21,555 nucleotides of DNA from CAZKXU01 sp964556665. Lineage in GTDB: Bacteria; Bdellovibrionota_C; UBA2361; CAZKXU01. The stretch lies in the NCBI GenBank assembly GCA_964556665.1, contig CAZKXU010000058.1, positions 1-21,555 of the forward strand. The letters are read 5' to 3'. The position numbers and the translations under genes are program-made. Shown one piece after another: positions 7,230 to 15,458 of the stretch. Below the pieces are notes generated by a model, which saw nothing but the letters and a program-made list of their open reading frames with translations, did no database searches and was not told the origin of the DNA. Position 1 is the stretch's first letter, and each line of letters begins with the position of its first letter.

Positions 7230-8174
7230 TTACAGTATAATAGGACTCTCTAGAAATTCAAGTTCATTATGCCGGATTTCTGCCATTATTCCTACAGGTA
7301 TAGGCAGATTTAGTGAGTGATGGCCGATCGGAACACCTTTTATGACTGGAAACCTAACACCTTTAAATATATCACTAAAGACCATCTCCACATCGGGGCC
7401 GCTCCCATGCTTATGAACACAACCATGGAAACTACCTAGTACCACCCCTTTCAGATCTTTAAAGTTGGTTGCAAGCTGAAGCTGCAGTAACATGCGATGG
7501 ATCCGGTAAGGACTCTCCCCTGTTTCCTCTAAGAAAAGAATTGTATCCTTAAGTCGCGGAGCCCATGCCGTACCTAACAACGAGACTAAGACAGAGAGGT
7601 TTCCACCGATAAGTCGTCCCTTACCACTGCCTTTCTTAATCGCAGAATAACTTCCTTTAAACGTTTGATATCCAGGTGTTCTTAGCAGCTCTAATAACGC
7701 CTCGCAGCTGTCAGCGGCAAAGTTATCGTGATCTGGTGTATATGAAAATGTCGACAAGCTCGCAGCATGCACAGTCAGTAGCCCTGATTTTTGATAAATA
7801 GCATTTAGTAAAGCGGTAACATCTGAAAAGCCGATTAGTGGCTTAGGGTTTTTTCTGAGCAATGCGTAATCAAGATGCGGCAACATCTCCATTGCGCCAT
7901 AACCGCCCCGAGCTGTGAGGATCGCTTTAACTTTACGGTCACGGAAAAGGGCATGCAGTGTACGAACACGCTCCGAGAGACTAGCTGCCGCAAACATATG
8001 ATCACTCTTGCCATATGCCGCCGAAGGATCGAACGCAATCTTAGTCTTATACCCATCTGACTCTAACTTATTTAATGCCTCTTTAAATTTATTATGTTCA
8101 AGAGCTGCAGATGGCGCATGAATACCGATCGTATCTCCGCGCAAAACTGGATTAAACTTGATAATTTTCGGCAT
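7230..8174 (-). CDS. LD-carboxypeptidase, peptidase family S66 (LdcA/MccF type)
   Basis: A 314-residue protein, normal length for family S66. The N-terminal domain carries GIHAPSAALE, ILTARGGYGAMEMLPHLDY (the family Gly-Gly-Tyr-Gly block) and the nucleophile elbow GFSDVTALLNAIY. The C-terminal domain has LIGGNLSVLVSLLGT, the catalytic-Glu region FLEETGESPYRIHRMLLQL, and the catalytic-His region PIGHHSLNLPIPVG, so the Ser-Glu-His triad is complete. The family removes the terminal D-Ala from murein tetrapeptides in cytoplasmic peptidoglycan recycling; some members instead cleave microcin-type acyl-adenylates, and sequence alone does not separate these. It is divergent from the OsmC gene and upstream of the serine hydrolase. 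No clear ribosome binding site is seen before the ATG. Confidence 0.93.
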   Translation of the reverse strand: MPKIIKFNPVLRGDTIGIHAPSAALEHNKFKEALNKLESDGYKTKIAFDPSAAYGKSDHMFAAASLSERVRTLHALFRDRKVKAILTARGGYGAMEMLPHLDYALLRKNPKPLIGFSDVTALLNAIYQKSGLLTVHAASLSTFSYTPDHDNFAADSCEALLELLRTPGYQTFKGSYSAIKKGSGKGRLIGGNLSVLVSLLGTAWAPRLKDTILFLEETGESPYRIHRMLLQLQLATNFKDLKGVVLGSFHGCVHKHGSGPDVEMVFSDIFKGVRFPVIKGVPIGHHSLNLPIPVGIMAEIRHNELEFLESPIIL

Positions 8175-8233
8175 ATAGCATTAGACTAGCTAAGGAGCGC
8201 AGGCTAAACAAGGTACTACATTTAGGAATACAG

Positions 8234-8644
8234 ATGACTATAAATATTCAAGGCCGCTATCTTGGCAATAAAAAAATTGAACTTACTCATGGCCCTTCCA
8301 CGACAAAGATTTATACCGCAGCGCCTCTTGATAATAACGGGGATGGATCATCATTTTCCCCGACTGATCTTTGTGCAGCCTCGTTAGGATCCTGCATAGT
8401 TACCATCATGGGCATTGTAGCAGAGCGCAATTCAATCGATCTTAGCGGAACATTTTTTGAAGTTACAAAAGAGATGAGTCAGTCACCTCGCAGAATAGGA
8501 AAACTTACAGTAACTATTCACCTACCCTCCAAGATCGAAGCAGACAACCGTAAAAAGCTTGAGCACGCAGCAGGAACCTGCCCGGTCAGCCATTCTCTGC
8601 ATCCGGATGTGATAAAAGAGATTACAATTCTTTTTGATCTCTAG
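8234..8644 (+). CDS. OsmC/Ohr-family thiol protein
   Basis: A 136-residue protein with the OsmC fold. The first redox Cys (C54) is in SPTDLCAASLGSCIVTIMG, and the second (C116) in GTCPVSHSLHPDV. OsmC/Ohr proteins reduce organic hydroperoxides with this Cys pair; this one most resembles the YhfA-like subgroup, whose physiological substrate is unclear. An extra Cys at 47 is present. The start ATG follows TAGGAATACAG, a weak ribosome binding site. It is divergent from the LD-carboxypeptidase gene, with a 59-base gap that must hold both promoters, and is followed by an intrinsic terminator-like hairpin at 8713. Confidence 0.9.
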   Translation: MTINIQGRYLGNKKIELTHGPSTTKIYTAAPLDNNGDGSSFSPTDLCAASLGSCIVTIMGIVAERNSIDLSGTFFEVTKEMSQSPRRIGKLTVTIHLPSKIEADNRKKLEHAAGTCPVSHSLHPDVIKEITILFDL

Positions 8645-8712
8645 AATTTTAGTGCTTATGGATTCAAAACCTGCCTACAACCTGCTTGAGCATGATCCAG
8701 CTACCATTAAAG

Positions 8713-8741
8713 AAAGATCAGGGATGGCCAACCCGATCTTT
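8713..8741 (+). terminator. Likely terminator of the OsmC gene
   Basis: Stem AAAGATC (8713-8719) with GATCTTT (8735-8741), continued by GGG/CCC after a one-base bulge, loop ATGGCCAA. The U-rich part is within and just after the 3' arm (TCTTTTAG). It lies 69 bases after the stop codon. Confidence 0.6.
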
Positions 8742-8934
8742 TAGTATCATTGATATTAGGCCATTTTACTCTCCAAATAGCCAAGCAACTGGGAGCTAGC
8801 TAGACCTGTTGCCAATTGCTGTAATAGAATCTGCGAAACAATGGCAACGACAGTGTTCGAAAGAGAGGGATATTAGAAAACTGCTCGAAATGTGCTATTG
8901 AACAGATGAAGATATTTTACGAATGACCTTCAAC

Positions 8935-8972
8935 ACCCCCCTGAGCTCGTCTTGCGACGGGCCCAGGGGGTC
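8935..8972 (-). terminator. GC-rich hairpin flanked by 10-bp direct repeats, 3' of the rseP-like gene
   Basis: Read on the minus strand, CCCCCTGGGCCCGTC pairs with GACGAGCTCAGGGGG around a GCAA loop (GNRA type), with one G-U pair and one mismatch. It begins just after the stop of the membrane protease gene and may be its terminator, although no U tract follows. The same 10-bp sequence GACCTTCAAC lies on both sides (8925-8934 and 8973-8982), as if the hairpin had been inserted with target duplication; the right copy overlaps the last codon and stop of the gene. Confidence 0.55.
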
Positions 8973-8977
8973 GACCT

Positions 8978-10066
8978 TCAACCGATCAACCGCTTCACAT
9001 CCATGATCGTCCCGAAAGTGGCCATCGAGAGCATGATCAGTAGCCCAGCCAGCGACAGCACAACTTCCGCACTCGCGCTAAGCTTCCTGTGGAAAAGGGC
9101 CTCCCCCAACGCCTGAATGATCTTTCCGCCATCGAGCGGCAACAGCGGCAGGAGATTCATCAGCCCTACCACCATATGCAGCGTGTAGAAGCTGATCAGC
9201 AGTGCCGTGATTCCCACCGCCGCGCTGGAACTCAGTTCCTTGAACATGCCGATCGGTCCGGCAAGTGACTGCCCCAGCACCTTGAGGGAGAATTCTCCTG
9301 AGACAACTCCCCAGAAGAACAGCGCCTGCTCGCTCATCCACACCGTGGTGCGGGAAAGCGCTGCGCTAACGGAGGGGTTCTCGACAATGCCGTGCGGAGC
9401 GAACTGAATTCCGTACCGCTCCGGCAACGGGTCTATGAGCATGACTTCGCGTCGCAGCTCGAGCTCCTCTCCGGCACGTCGCACCGTGATCGAGGCGGAG
9501 CTCTCCTTGTCCATAAGCGAGAGCATCAGTCGCAACCTCGCGTCAGATAAGGTGCGAACCACACGATCCTCAACCGCCACAATCTCGTCCTGCGGGCGCA
9601 TGTCCATCCGTTCGGCCAAGCTCCCTGCTTCGACACTCATCACTCGTACCGCTCCCGGCTGGTCGAAGCTCTTCTCCGTCCAGTAGAAAGCGGTCATGCC
9701 AGCCAGCACTACCAGAAAGTTTGCGGCCGGGCCTGCAACAAGCGTCACCACCCGACGGCGCAAATTCTGATTGCTGAGACAGCGACTCTCGTCATCCAGG
9801 ACGGGGTAAGCAGCCTTCAGCGCCGCCCACTCTTCCTTACCAAACCGCTCCGCAGAGGAGCTGTCAAACGGCATAACATAACCGCCTAACTGAACGAGCC
9901 CAACCCGCACTTCGGTCAGGCCGAAACGTCGACTCCACAGCGTAGGTCCAACTCCGATCGAGAAGCGAAGCACCGGAATCCCCTGCCACACACAGGCCAG
10001 GTAGTGCCCAGCCTCATGCAACAGGATCACGGCGCTAAACGCCAAGACTGCCCAGATCCACTCCAT
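8978..10066 (-). CDS. RseP-like site-2 membrane metalloprotease (peptidase M50)
   Basis: The protein is 362 residues from the ATG at 10066. The first membrane helix contains the zinc motif HEAGH in AVILLHEAGHYLACVWQGIP, followed by RFSIGVGPTLWSRR and the typical GGYVMP strand. A single PDZ-like domain occupies roughly residues 130-210 (VMSVEAGSLAERMDMRPQDEI). The C-terminal helices carry MNLLPLLPLDGGKII, the LDG third-ligand motif. It cleaves membrane proteins within the bilayer, as in sigma-E/anti-sigma cascades. It has one PDZ rather than the two of E. coli RseP. The longer frame starts with TTG at 10099; I prefer the ATG because GGAG lies seven bases before it. A TATAAT box on the minus strand (10130-10135) could be its -10. 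It is GC-richer than most neighbours and stands apart from the usual dxr-rseP-bamA cluster. Confidence 0.92.
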   Translation of the reverse strand: MEWIWAVLAFSAVILLHEAGHYLACVWQGIPVLRFSIGVGPTLWSRRFGLTEVRVGLVQLGGYVMPFDSSSAERFGKEEWAALKAAYPVLDDESRCLSNQNLRRRVVTLVAGPAANFLVVLAGMTAFYWTEKSFDQPGAVRVMSVEAGSLAERMDMRPQDEIVAVEDRVVRTLSDARLRLMLSLMDKESSASITVRRAGEELELRREVMLIDPLPERYGIQFAPHGIVENPSVSAALSRTTVWMSEQALFFWGVVSGEFSLKVLGQSLAGPIGMFKELSSSAAVGITALLISFYTLHMVVGLMNLLPLLPLDGGKIIQALGEALFHRKLSASAEVVLSLAGLLIMLSMATFGTIMDVKRLIG

Positions 10067-10319
10067 GACCGGTCTCCATTGCTTGAGAAAGAACTGCAAC
10101 CTTTACGTCAAAGGTCACTCGTTATGATCATTATACACCCTGAGTGCCAAGCTAACTTTCATCTTTTTCTCCTGATATTTAGGCGCTATTAGCAAATTGG
10201 GTAAAGAATGCCCTCCAAAGTTGTCCCCAAAGTTGTCTCTGAGACGTCGAGAAAAGTATACAAGTGGTGTTCGTACCTATGAAATACAGCCCGATGGTCA
10301 CGTCGCAGTAATGTAATGA

Positions 10320-10348
10320 TTGACATAAAGAGATTTACTCAGCAGAAT
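10320..10348 (+). promoter_or_regulatory. Candidate sigma-70 promoter for the small membrane protein
   Basis: Consensus -35 TTGACA (10320-10325), 17-base spacer, -10 CAGAAT (10343-10348, four of six). Transcription from here would give a leader of about 150 bases that includes the hairpin at 10447-10489. Confidence 0.45.
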
Positions 10349-10446
10349 GCTAGAGAATACTTGCAAAGTTACGGGCAACATTGTTCGGCTATTTGTAGTG
10401 GGTGGATAAGAGAGAACAAAAGGTTTGTGTAGGTTTATATTTCTCG

Positions 10447-10489
10447 CTTTCGGAACGGAATTCTCTTTTAGAGAATTGTGTCCCGAAAG
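10447..10489 (+). promoter_or_regulatory. Leader hairpin directly before the ribosome binding site
   Basis: CTTTCGGAACGGAATTCTCT (10447-10466) pairs with 10470-10489 around a three-base loop with only three mismatched or wobble positions. The stem ends one base before the GAGAAAGGAG ribosome binding site (10491-10500) of the 36-residue protein, so its folding or a competing fold could control translation. Confidence 0.6.
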
Positions 10490-10506
10490 GGAGAAAGGAG
10501 CACACG

Positions 10507-10617
10507 ATGGAAGTTTTGATCGCGCTGTTGTTCTTCGTCTGTGCAGTTGTACCGACAGTGCTTTATTTCATTTACACGCTCAGCAGACTACCTCCCAAGC
10601 GACAGTTCAATCATTGA
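10507..10617 (+). CDS. 36-residue single-helix membrane protein
   Basis: A small gene: MEVLIALLFFVCAVVPTVLY is one hydrophobic segment, followed by FIYTLSRLPPKRQFNH with a basic tail. It is a likely single-pass inner-membrane peptide with the N-terminus outside and the positively charged C-terminus inside. The start is decided by AGGAG at 10496-10500, six bases before the ATG; the frame is also open further upstream to 10402, but that segment contains the leader hairpin and has no ribosome binding site. A long imperfect hairpin follows at 10652-10697. Function is unknown: the size fits membrane micropeptides that modulate larger complexes, and the divergent membrane protease is a conceivable partner, but this is only context. 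Confidence 0.6.
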   Translation: MEVLIALLFFVCAVVPTVLYFIYTLSRLPPKRQFNH

Positions 10618-10651
10618 GGACAGATCTAGACGATTTGCACGGGTGATGAGA

Positions 10652-10697
10652 AGTGAGCTGGGAGACAAATAGGGCTATCCCTCTTGTCCCCCTCACT
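10652..10697 (+). terminator. Long imperfect hairpin 3' of the small membrane protein gene
   Basis: Successive paired blocks AGTGAG/CTCACT (10652-10657 with 10692-10697), GGG/CCC, GACAA/TTGTC and AGGG/CCCT close around CTAT, separated by one- or two-base bulges. There is no U tract, so termination is possible but unproven; it could be the end of the 10507 transcript or an RNA structure. Confidence 0.5.
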
Positions 10698-10787
10698 AGA
10701 AAAAGCCGGACACCAAATCTACCAGCAACAGTTGTATAACAATCTTGCTGGAAAAGATTTCAATTTGGCGATTGAAAAATATAACAT

Positions 10788-11279
10788 ATGAATAAAGTAG
10801 TAGCTTATCTTTCATTCACTCTGATAATGATGACATCTCTCTTGAACACATGCAGTGCGGAAGTGTTCAAATACACCGACCAATCAGGCCAGACGCATTA
10901 CGTCGATAAGCTCGAAAAGGTTCCTGTCACTTATCGCGACCAAGCTGCCAAAGCTATCTCACTGCCACCAATTACTAAGGTTAAAACTCTCCCGCTTAAG
11001 TATGAGGAAAGAAGTGAGCCCTACTCTCCTGCAGCGCGAGTTAAACAGCCTACAATTGAAATCTTCGTAACCTCCTGGTGTGGATATTGCCGCAAGCTTG
11101 AGCAGTACCTGGAAAGTAAAAAACTTAAGTTCAGCAAATATGATATCGAACACAATAGCAGAGGTAAATCGATTTACAATGAGCTAGGTGGTGGTGGAGT
11201 CCCAATTACCCGAATCAATAATCGAAAAATCGTGCACGGATTTGATCAAGCTGAATTGGAAAATGCATTAAATAATTAG
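10788..11279 (+). CDS. Exported DUF4124-glutaredoxin fusion protein
   Basis: A 163-residue protein. Residues 1-24 form a Sec signal peptide (MNKVVAYLSF..., likely cleavage after CSA). Residues 25-52, EVFKYTDQSGQTHYVDKLEKVP, are a DUF4124 domain, a short beta domain common in proteobacterial exported proteins. After a linker, residues 88-163 are a glutaredoxin domain: IEIFVTSWCGYCRKLEQYL with the redox pair C98-G-Y-C101, the cis-proline region GGGVPITRI (P139), and a final GFDQAELENAL helix. It is a periplasmic or envelope thiol-disulfide oxidoreductase, or a reductase of glutathione-mixed disulfides; the partner is unknown. No strong ribosome binding site precedes the ATG (AAAATATAACAT). A family B repeat follows 31 bases after the stop. 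Confidence 0.88.
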   Translation: MNKVVAYLSFTLIMMTSLLNTCSAEVFKYTDQSGQTHYVDKLEKVPVTYRDQAAKAISLPPITKVKTLPLKYEERSEPYSPAARVKQPTIEIFVTSWCGYCRKLEQYLESKKLKFSKYDIEHNSRGKSIYNELGGGGVPITRINNRKIVHGFDQAELENALNN

Positions 11280-11310
11280 TCTGGACATCTCTCACTGCGC
11301 TTTAACTCAG

Positions 11311-11384
11311 GATAAAATGTGACGGTTCTATTTTTCGGCATCTCCTCACTGGACTAGAAATAGAACCGTCACATTTACTATCCC
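11311..11384 (+). repeat. Family B repeat, copy 1 (perfect 19-bp arms)
   Basis: The arms AAATGTGACGGTTCTATTT (11315-11333) and 11358-11376 are exact complements around a 24-base loop that contains ATCTCCTCACTGG. Flanks GATAA (5') and ACTATCCC (3') are shared with copy 3 at 18100-18180; a degenerate copy is at 15459. It lies between the glutaredoxin gene and the long orphan gene, and may also terminate the former. Confidence 0.8.
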
Positions 11385-11395
11385 GGTGCATTCAT

Positions 11396-11423
11396 TTGTT
11401 TAGATTTAGTTTTGTGCAATAAT
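11396..11423 (+). promoter_or_regulatory. Candidate promoter for the 799-residue orphan
   Basis: TTGTTT (11396-11401), 16-base spacer, AATAAT (11418-11423). It lies about 30 bases before the start codon, immediately after the family B repeat. Confidence 0.4.
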
Positions 11424-11455
11424 GGGTGGTTAGCAGTTAGTAGTTGTAATTGAAG

Positions 11456-13849
11456 ATGGTAGTACACGGTCGTGATAGAACAGAATTTGCCTCAGTAACT
11501 CCTACTGCTGAAACTTCCATTGGGGCACTTAGAGACAACTCTCCAATACTTAGAGCTGCAGGGCTATCTTTCATTGAGAGATATCAATTACCTTTAACAG
11601 AAGTACAGATCTGTATAGTTGCGGCACATGCCATGATGGATCCTCATATGCATGTGCGTATCGCTGCACTTAGGGCGCTTGTGCCTTTTACTGGGCGGGT
11701 GGCCATTGCTCGTCAGGCCATTGTAGCCTCTTTTCACTCAGCAGATGATAAAGTTAGAGGCACTGCTTATAATATAATAATCAATATGACGGAGGGTAAA
11801 GACATTGTACTTCCCATATTCTTTGATGGCTTAAGGAACGCACGCCCTGGTTCAGATCAATATCGAATAATATCCACAGATTTGGATCGAATTGATCCAA
11901 ATTGGAGGAGGTCTTATGAAAATTACTGTAGCGCATTTGATGCCAAGCCTGAAGTCTTGGCGAAGCAGCGAGAGTTAGCACAAGCTAGGTACACAAACTC
12001 TTTATTTGTAGGTTTGCAGACACTAAGTCAGAAAAGAGAGATCTCTGAAATGCGCTGTAATTTACTAAAAGATATTAGTGCAGGTGATCCCTTAGCTGAC
12101 GATCCAACTGTAAGTCTTGGCGTGCTTTATGCTTTTGGATGGCAACAGGATCCAGATCATAGATATGCATGTAATGCCTTACCTTACTGTGACTTGCCCA
12201 CCGCATTTAGTTTTGAACTATTAGAGCTTGCCGCTAAAGATAGTAATATCGGAGGCATTGCAGCATTACAAAATACACATTCTGCAATGGCCACCTTAGT
12301 TGAGATTAGTAAGGATGAAGAACTAGCTAAGAGGCTTGCTGATAACTGCCTGGTGCTTTTAAGAGAACCGAGCTGGCCAATAGCGCCTTATGGAGATGAG
12401 GCACACCTAGAGGTACTTTCTATCTGGAGTAGGGCAGTGGCTCAATGTAGCGCTAAGGAAAAGGCATCTAAGTTTTGGGAGCTGTACGATGCTAGAAAGG
12501 GGGAGGCCAAGCAAGAAAAGAAAGTTGAATTCTTAATAGAAATAGCAAAGAGCGGAGTGAGTGACCCTTACCTATGCTGCAAACTAAAGGAAGCAGTCAC
12601 TAAGGAGAGTGACCCTATGTTGGGTTTACTAACTTTAGCAGCACTACTAAAAGTAGGGGCAGAGGATAATTTACTAATTCCATTTGTCAAGTATCACTCA
12701 GACCGGATTTTAACTAACCAGGTGTTTCATGAGGTAAAGCGTGGATTTTCATCCAAAGCAGCAGCACGAATTTATAGGACACTCGCTGTGCTTTTATTTA
12801 AAACAGATTCGCTAAGCGCCCTATGCCTTGGTAATACAGGACATATAATTTTATTAGAAGCCATCTCTGAACGGCCAGATCAGGCAGATGCGTCTAGCTT
12901 TGCTGCGTTGGCGAGTCTAAAGATTAAAAAAGATGGTTCTGTTCCTCTGACTAACCAGTTAGAACGTTTAGCAGATGCAAATGAAGCTATTAGTCAGGTC
13001 GAATTGCGAAGAATTAGTGAGCTTGCAGCTCCATTTGCCCGTACTCAAGATTCGACTCAGGAGCAGCTTGCATACGCAGCACTTAATGCTTCTACTATTT
13101 CAGCAAGAGCTGCTGCCTGGTTTTCAATCAGATCATATAATAAGGCTATTGAAGTTTTACTTTCAACTCCGCCTGATCCACCTGAATTAATCGAGCGCTT
13201 TGGCATTACTGTATTAAATCGACTAGCAGAAGACGATCTGCTACGAGCAGTATTAGTTGTAAAAGAGCTTGCTTATAGGAACGTCCAAAGGGGAGATGAT
13301 GTTGCAGCTAAAGCATGGATTAAGGTTTGTTGCGCTGTGCTTCCAAGGTTGTATGAAAATTTAAACAATCGGATGCCAAGAACCGCAAATGGACAGTCCA
13401 CTGAGTCTACTGTGCGTTGTTGCTATGAGTTTGGAGAGATCTGTCTGGTGTTGTCATATAGTGCTGATGAGGATGTCCATCATAGTGCAACTTCTAATTT
13501 AACTTTGATTCAATACCAAGCAAGGAGATTAAGAATTACCCTACCTAATCCCGACTCAATTAATATTTCCGCTGCTGGTCTCCCATACACTGAACTTTTA
13601 CCTAACTTACAATGTGGTAAACGTTGGGCATTGCAGCGAAGTTCATTAGGGAAGGATCTATTCATTCCTCAAGATAATTCAGTTCCAGTTGTCGTATTTA
13701 ACGTATGTGCACAAAAGGGGCTGATTACTAGAGAAGAAGCTACTACTATTTTAGCTACGACAGATTTTGTTAAATTACTAAAGCGTGCAAAGCAGTGGTT
13801 AGTCAGGAGAGAGAAAAAAGATGGTGGCAGTATATCCCCCTCCGCCTAA
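11456..13849 (+). CDS. Large helical-repeat (HEAT-like) protein of unknown function
   Basis: A 797-798-residue protein that I do not recognise as a named family. The sequence is strongly alpha-helical with short helical pairs resembling HEAT/ARM repeats, clearest in the N-terminal 120 residues (VQICIVAAHAMMDPHMHVRIAAL, then RQAIVASFHSADDKVRGTAY). Later examples occur near the middle (DPMLGLLTLAALLKVGAE) and toward 550-600. No catalytic motif, signal peptide or membrane helix is visible, so it is probably a cytoplasmic scaffold. Several Cys pairs (YLCCKL, KVCCAVL, VRCCYEFGEIC) lie in the second half. I start it at the ATG at 11456; a TTG two codons upstream (11450) is possible. There is no good ribosome binding site. 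It converges on the frameshifted Tat gene with a shared terminator. Confidence 0.7.
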   Translation: MVVHGRDRTEFASVTPTAETSIGALRDNSPILRAAGLSFIERYQLPLTEVQICIVAAHAMMDPHMHVRIAALRALVPFTGRVAIARQAIVASFHSADDKVRGTAYNIIINMTEGKDIVLPIFFDGLRNARPGSDQYRIISTDLDRIDPNWRRSYENYCSAFDAKPEVLAKQRELAQARYTNSLFVGLQTLSQKREISEMRCNLLKDISAGDPLADDPTVSLGVLYAFGWQQDPDHRYACNALPYCDLPTAFSFELLELAAKDSNIGGIAALQNTHSAMATLVEISKDEELAKRLADNCLVLLREPSWPIAPYGDEAHLEVLSIWSRAVAQCSAKEKASKFWELYDARKGEAKQEKKVEFLIEIAKSGVSDPYLCCKLKEAVTKESDPMLGLLTLAALLKVGAEDNLLIPFVKYHSDRILTNQVFHEVKRGFSSKAAARIYRTLAVLLFKTDSLSALCLGNTGHIILLEAISERPDQADASSFAALASLKIKKDGSVPLTNQLERLADANEAISQVELRRISELAAPFARTQDSTQEQLAYAALNASTISARAAAWFSIRSYNKAIEVLLSTPPDPPELIERFGITVLNRLAEDDLLRAVLVVKELAYRNVQRGDDVAAKAWIKVCCAVLPRLYENLNNRMPRTANGQSTESTVRCCYEFGEICLVLSYSADEDVHHSATSNLTLIQYQARRLRITLPNPDSINISAAGLPYTELLPNLQCGKRWALQRSSLGKDLFIPQDNSVPVVVFNVCAQKGLITREEATTILATTDFVKLLKRAKQWLVRREKKDGGSISPSA

Positions 13850-13866
13850 ACTGTCTCAGAAGAAGG

Positions 13867-13886
13867 AGATAAAAGGGAATTTATCT
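13867..13886. terminator. Short bidirectional terminator between convergent genes
   Basis: AGATAAA (13867-13873) pairs perfectly with TTTATCT (13880-13886) around AGGGAA. T-rich sequence follows on the plus strand (TTTATATAAA). It lies 17 bases after the long orphan's stop and overlaps the stop of the minus-strand gene. The stem is AT-rich, so it is weak. Confidence 0.5.
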
Positions 13887-15349
13887 TTTATATAAATCTA
13901 ATTGGCTAAAATTAAAGCCATTTTGTTCAGCCGTTGTGAATGTATTCTCTACTAGTTTTCTCGCTTTTGTTTGATCCTGAAAAACAATAGGGAGCGCTGC
14001 AAGCGCATAGTCATTTATATAGCGCTCTTCATAACCTGGATACATAGAGAACTCGACCCCATATTGGGTTGGATTCTTGGCGACTTCCCTTACAAAGCTT
14101 CTAATGACTGCGCGTCTAGCAAGGAGATCCGTCGTTGTCACATCATTAGCTGCTTTGTCGGTCAAGCTAGGATTTATAGCACCAATAAGATCAAATAAAG
14201 AGAGCCAAACCTGTTTCCTCTCTGGATTTCTAAATTCGCCGAGATGCGCGTCAAATTCGAAAACTAACATTCTGCGCATATAGTATGTTTCATAATCCAG
14301 TGCGGTTGAAACCCTTCCAGTATCAATAGACTCCAAAATTTGAGGGCGCATGTCTTGCTCTACATGTCTCATCTCATGAAATAGAGTTCTGCCTCTGCAG
14401 TCGCTTGGAGTAAGTGGATCAGCCTGTAGCTTTATAACAAGTCCATAGAAAAGAGCACTATAACAAACTTGTCGAATTGAAGCCTTGCCCCTGCGTGCGT
14501 AAAGTTGCTTAAATAATCGACATGAGTTGTATCTCCCCAGGGAGGAATATTTCGCTGGCAAACGTCATTTATGTTTGCTGCATTTGCATCATAGTTTTCA
14601 GAGAGAAATACAGAACCGAAGCTAGCCATGCCATTAAATTGGCTTGGATCAATAAGGCAAAGAGATTGTCCATCAATGCTGACAGGCTTATTATACTTAA
14701 AAACCGGGACCGTTATAGATGAATTTCCAGATACCTCCAATTGTTCCGCTCCAATTCTTTCAACAAAGATGTAAGAAGGGTGAATTTCAAGAACTGTATC
14801 AGCTCTATCTTTAGGTTTGAAAATTCCATTATATGGAATTGAAAATATTCCATACTGTATTAAAAAATTAGGTATATGCAGCCAAAAAACCTTATAAAAC
14901 CGCTCTTGGCTATACGGAGCAGAGATTAAGCTTTTAAATGCAGCGCTAGTGGTGTCAGAGGCGGAAACAAAAGCACTAATTTTCTCCCAAAGCTCTTTTC
15001 GTTTTTCGTCAGGCGTTGGAATTTTTCCGGTGAGCTTATCCTTTAATGACTCAGGCCTTACATCAGAGATTCCCTTTACAACATGTAGCTCAAATATTCC
15101 ATGAGCAAGTGTAGCTACAAATTCCATGACTTCACTACTAGGTATAAGGCATCTTTGTGGAGGTGTTAGTCTTACATTCCTTGATTCTTGCAGAATAGTC
15201 TTTAGAAGAGCTACTAACTCTTTTTCTTGGGTAGGCTCAATGGGTGCAGGTGTGTGCTTAGAATCACAGCTCAGGTTAGCAGCGGCCAAGGTCAAAAGAC
15301 CTAGGTTGGCCATGAACTGTCTTCTTGTAGTATCTCTGTGATAATTCAT
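13881..15349 (-). pseudogene. Tat-exported HExxH metallopeptidase-like gene split by a frameshift
   Basis: Two minus-strand frames belong together. The first (15349 to about 14465) starts MNYHRDTTRRQFMANLGLLT, a twin-arginine signal (R9-R10), followed by a hydrophobic stretch ending in Cys-28 (possible but poor lipobox). The second (about 14467 to 13881) continues with LFYGLVIKLQADPLTPSDCRG and the zinc-type motif FHEMRHVEQD (HEMRH at 14364-14378), then FEFDAH downstream as a possible third-ligand region. The first frame runs into a stop at 14432. Adding one T in the TTT near 14465 would join them as ...FDKFCYSALFYGLV..., giving about 489 residues. The second frame taken alone starts with a non-homologous N-terminus antisense to nothing conserved, so two separate genes are unlikely. 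Either the gene is disrupted in this strain or the sequence has a one-base error. The protein family is not identified beyond the motif. Confidence 0.7.
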
Positions 15350-15458
15350 TTACAATACTAGCATACTAATCGATTGTGAATTCCTAAGCAAAATGAGGCT
15401 TTCAGGCTACAACTGTTTGTTAAACCTAAGATTAAAAACCGCCAAGAGTAGATCCCTG

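Larger units (their letters stand above)
8645..8977. other. 333-base gene-free stretch between convergent osmC and rseP-like genes
   Basis: Apart from the hairpins at 8713-8741 and 8935-8972 I see no feature here. No tRNA, no protein with a start signal, and none of the two dispersed repeat families. Confidence 0.6.
10067..10506. other. 440-base divergent regulatory region
   Basis: It separates the rseP-like gene (minus) and a 36-residue membrane protein gene (plus). It holds a minus-strand TATAAT, a plus-strand TTGACA promoter candidate at 10320-10348, a direct duplication of CCAAAGTTGTC near 10215-10238, and the 5' leader hairpin at 10447-10489. No other gene is supported. Confidence 0.5.

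Noticed and set aside
10402..10506. Upstream extension of the 36-residue protein
   Set aside because: The segment contains the leader hairpin and the real ribosome binding site, and the added residues look non-coding.
14455..14475. Programmed -1 frameshift site in the Tat gene
   Set aside because: The local sequence C-AAG-TTT does not fit the X-XXY-YYZ rule and I see no downstream pseudoknot; a lost base is simpler.
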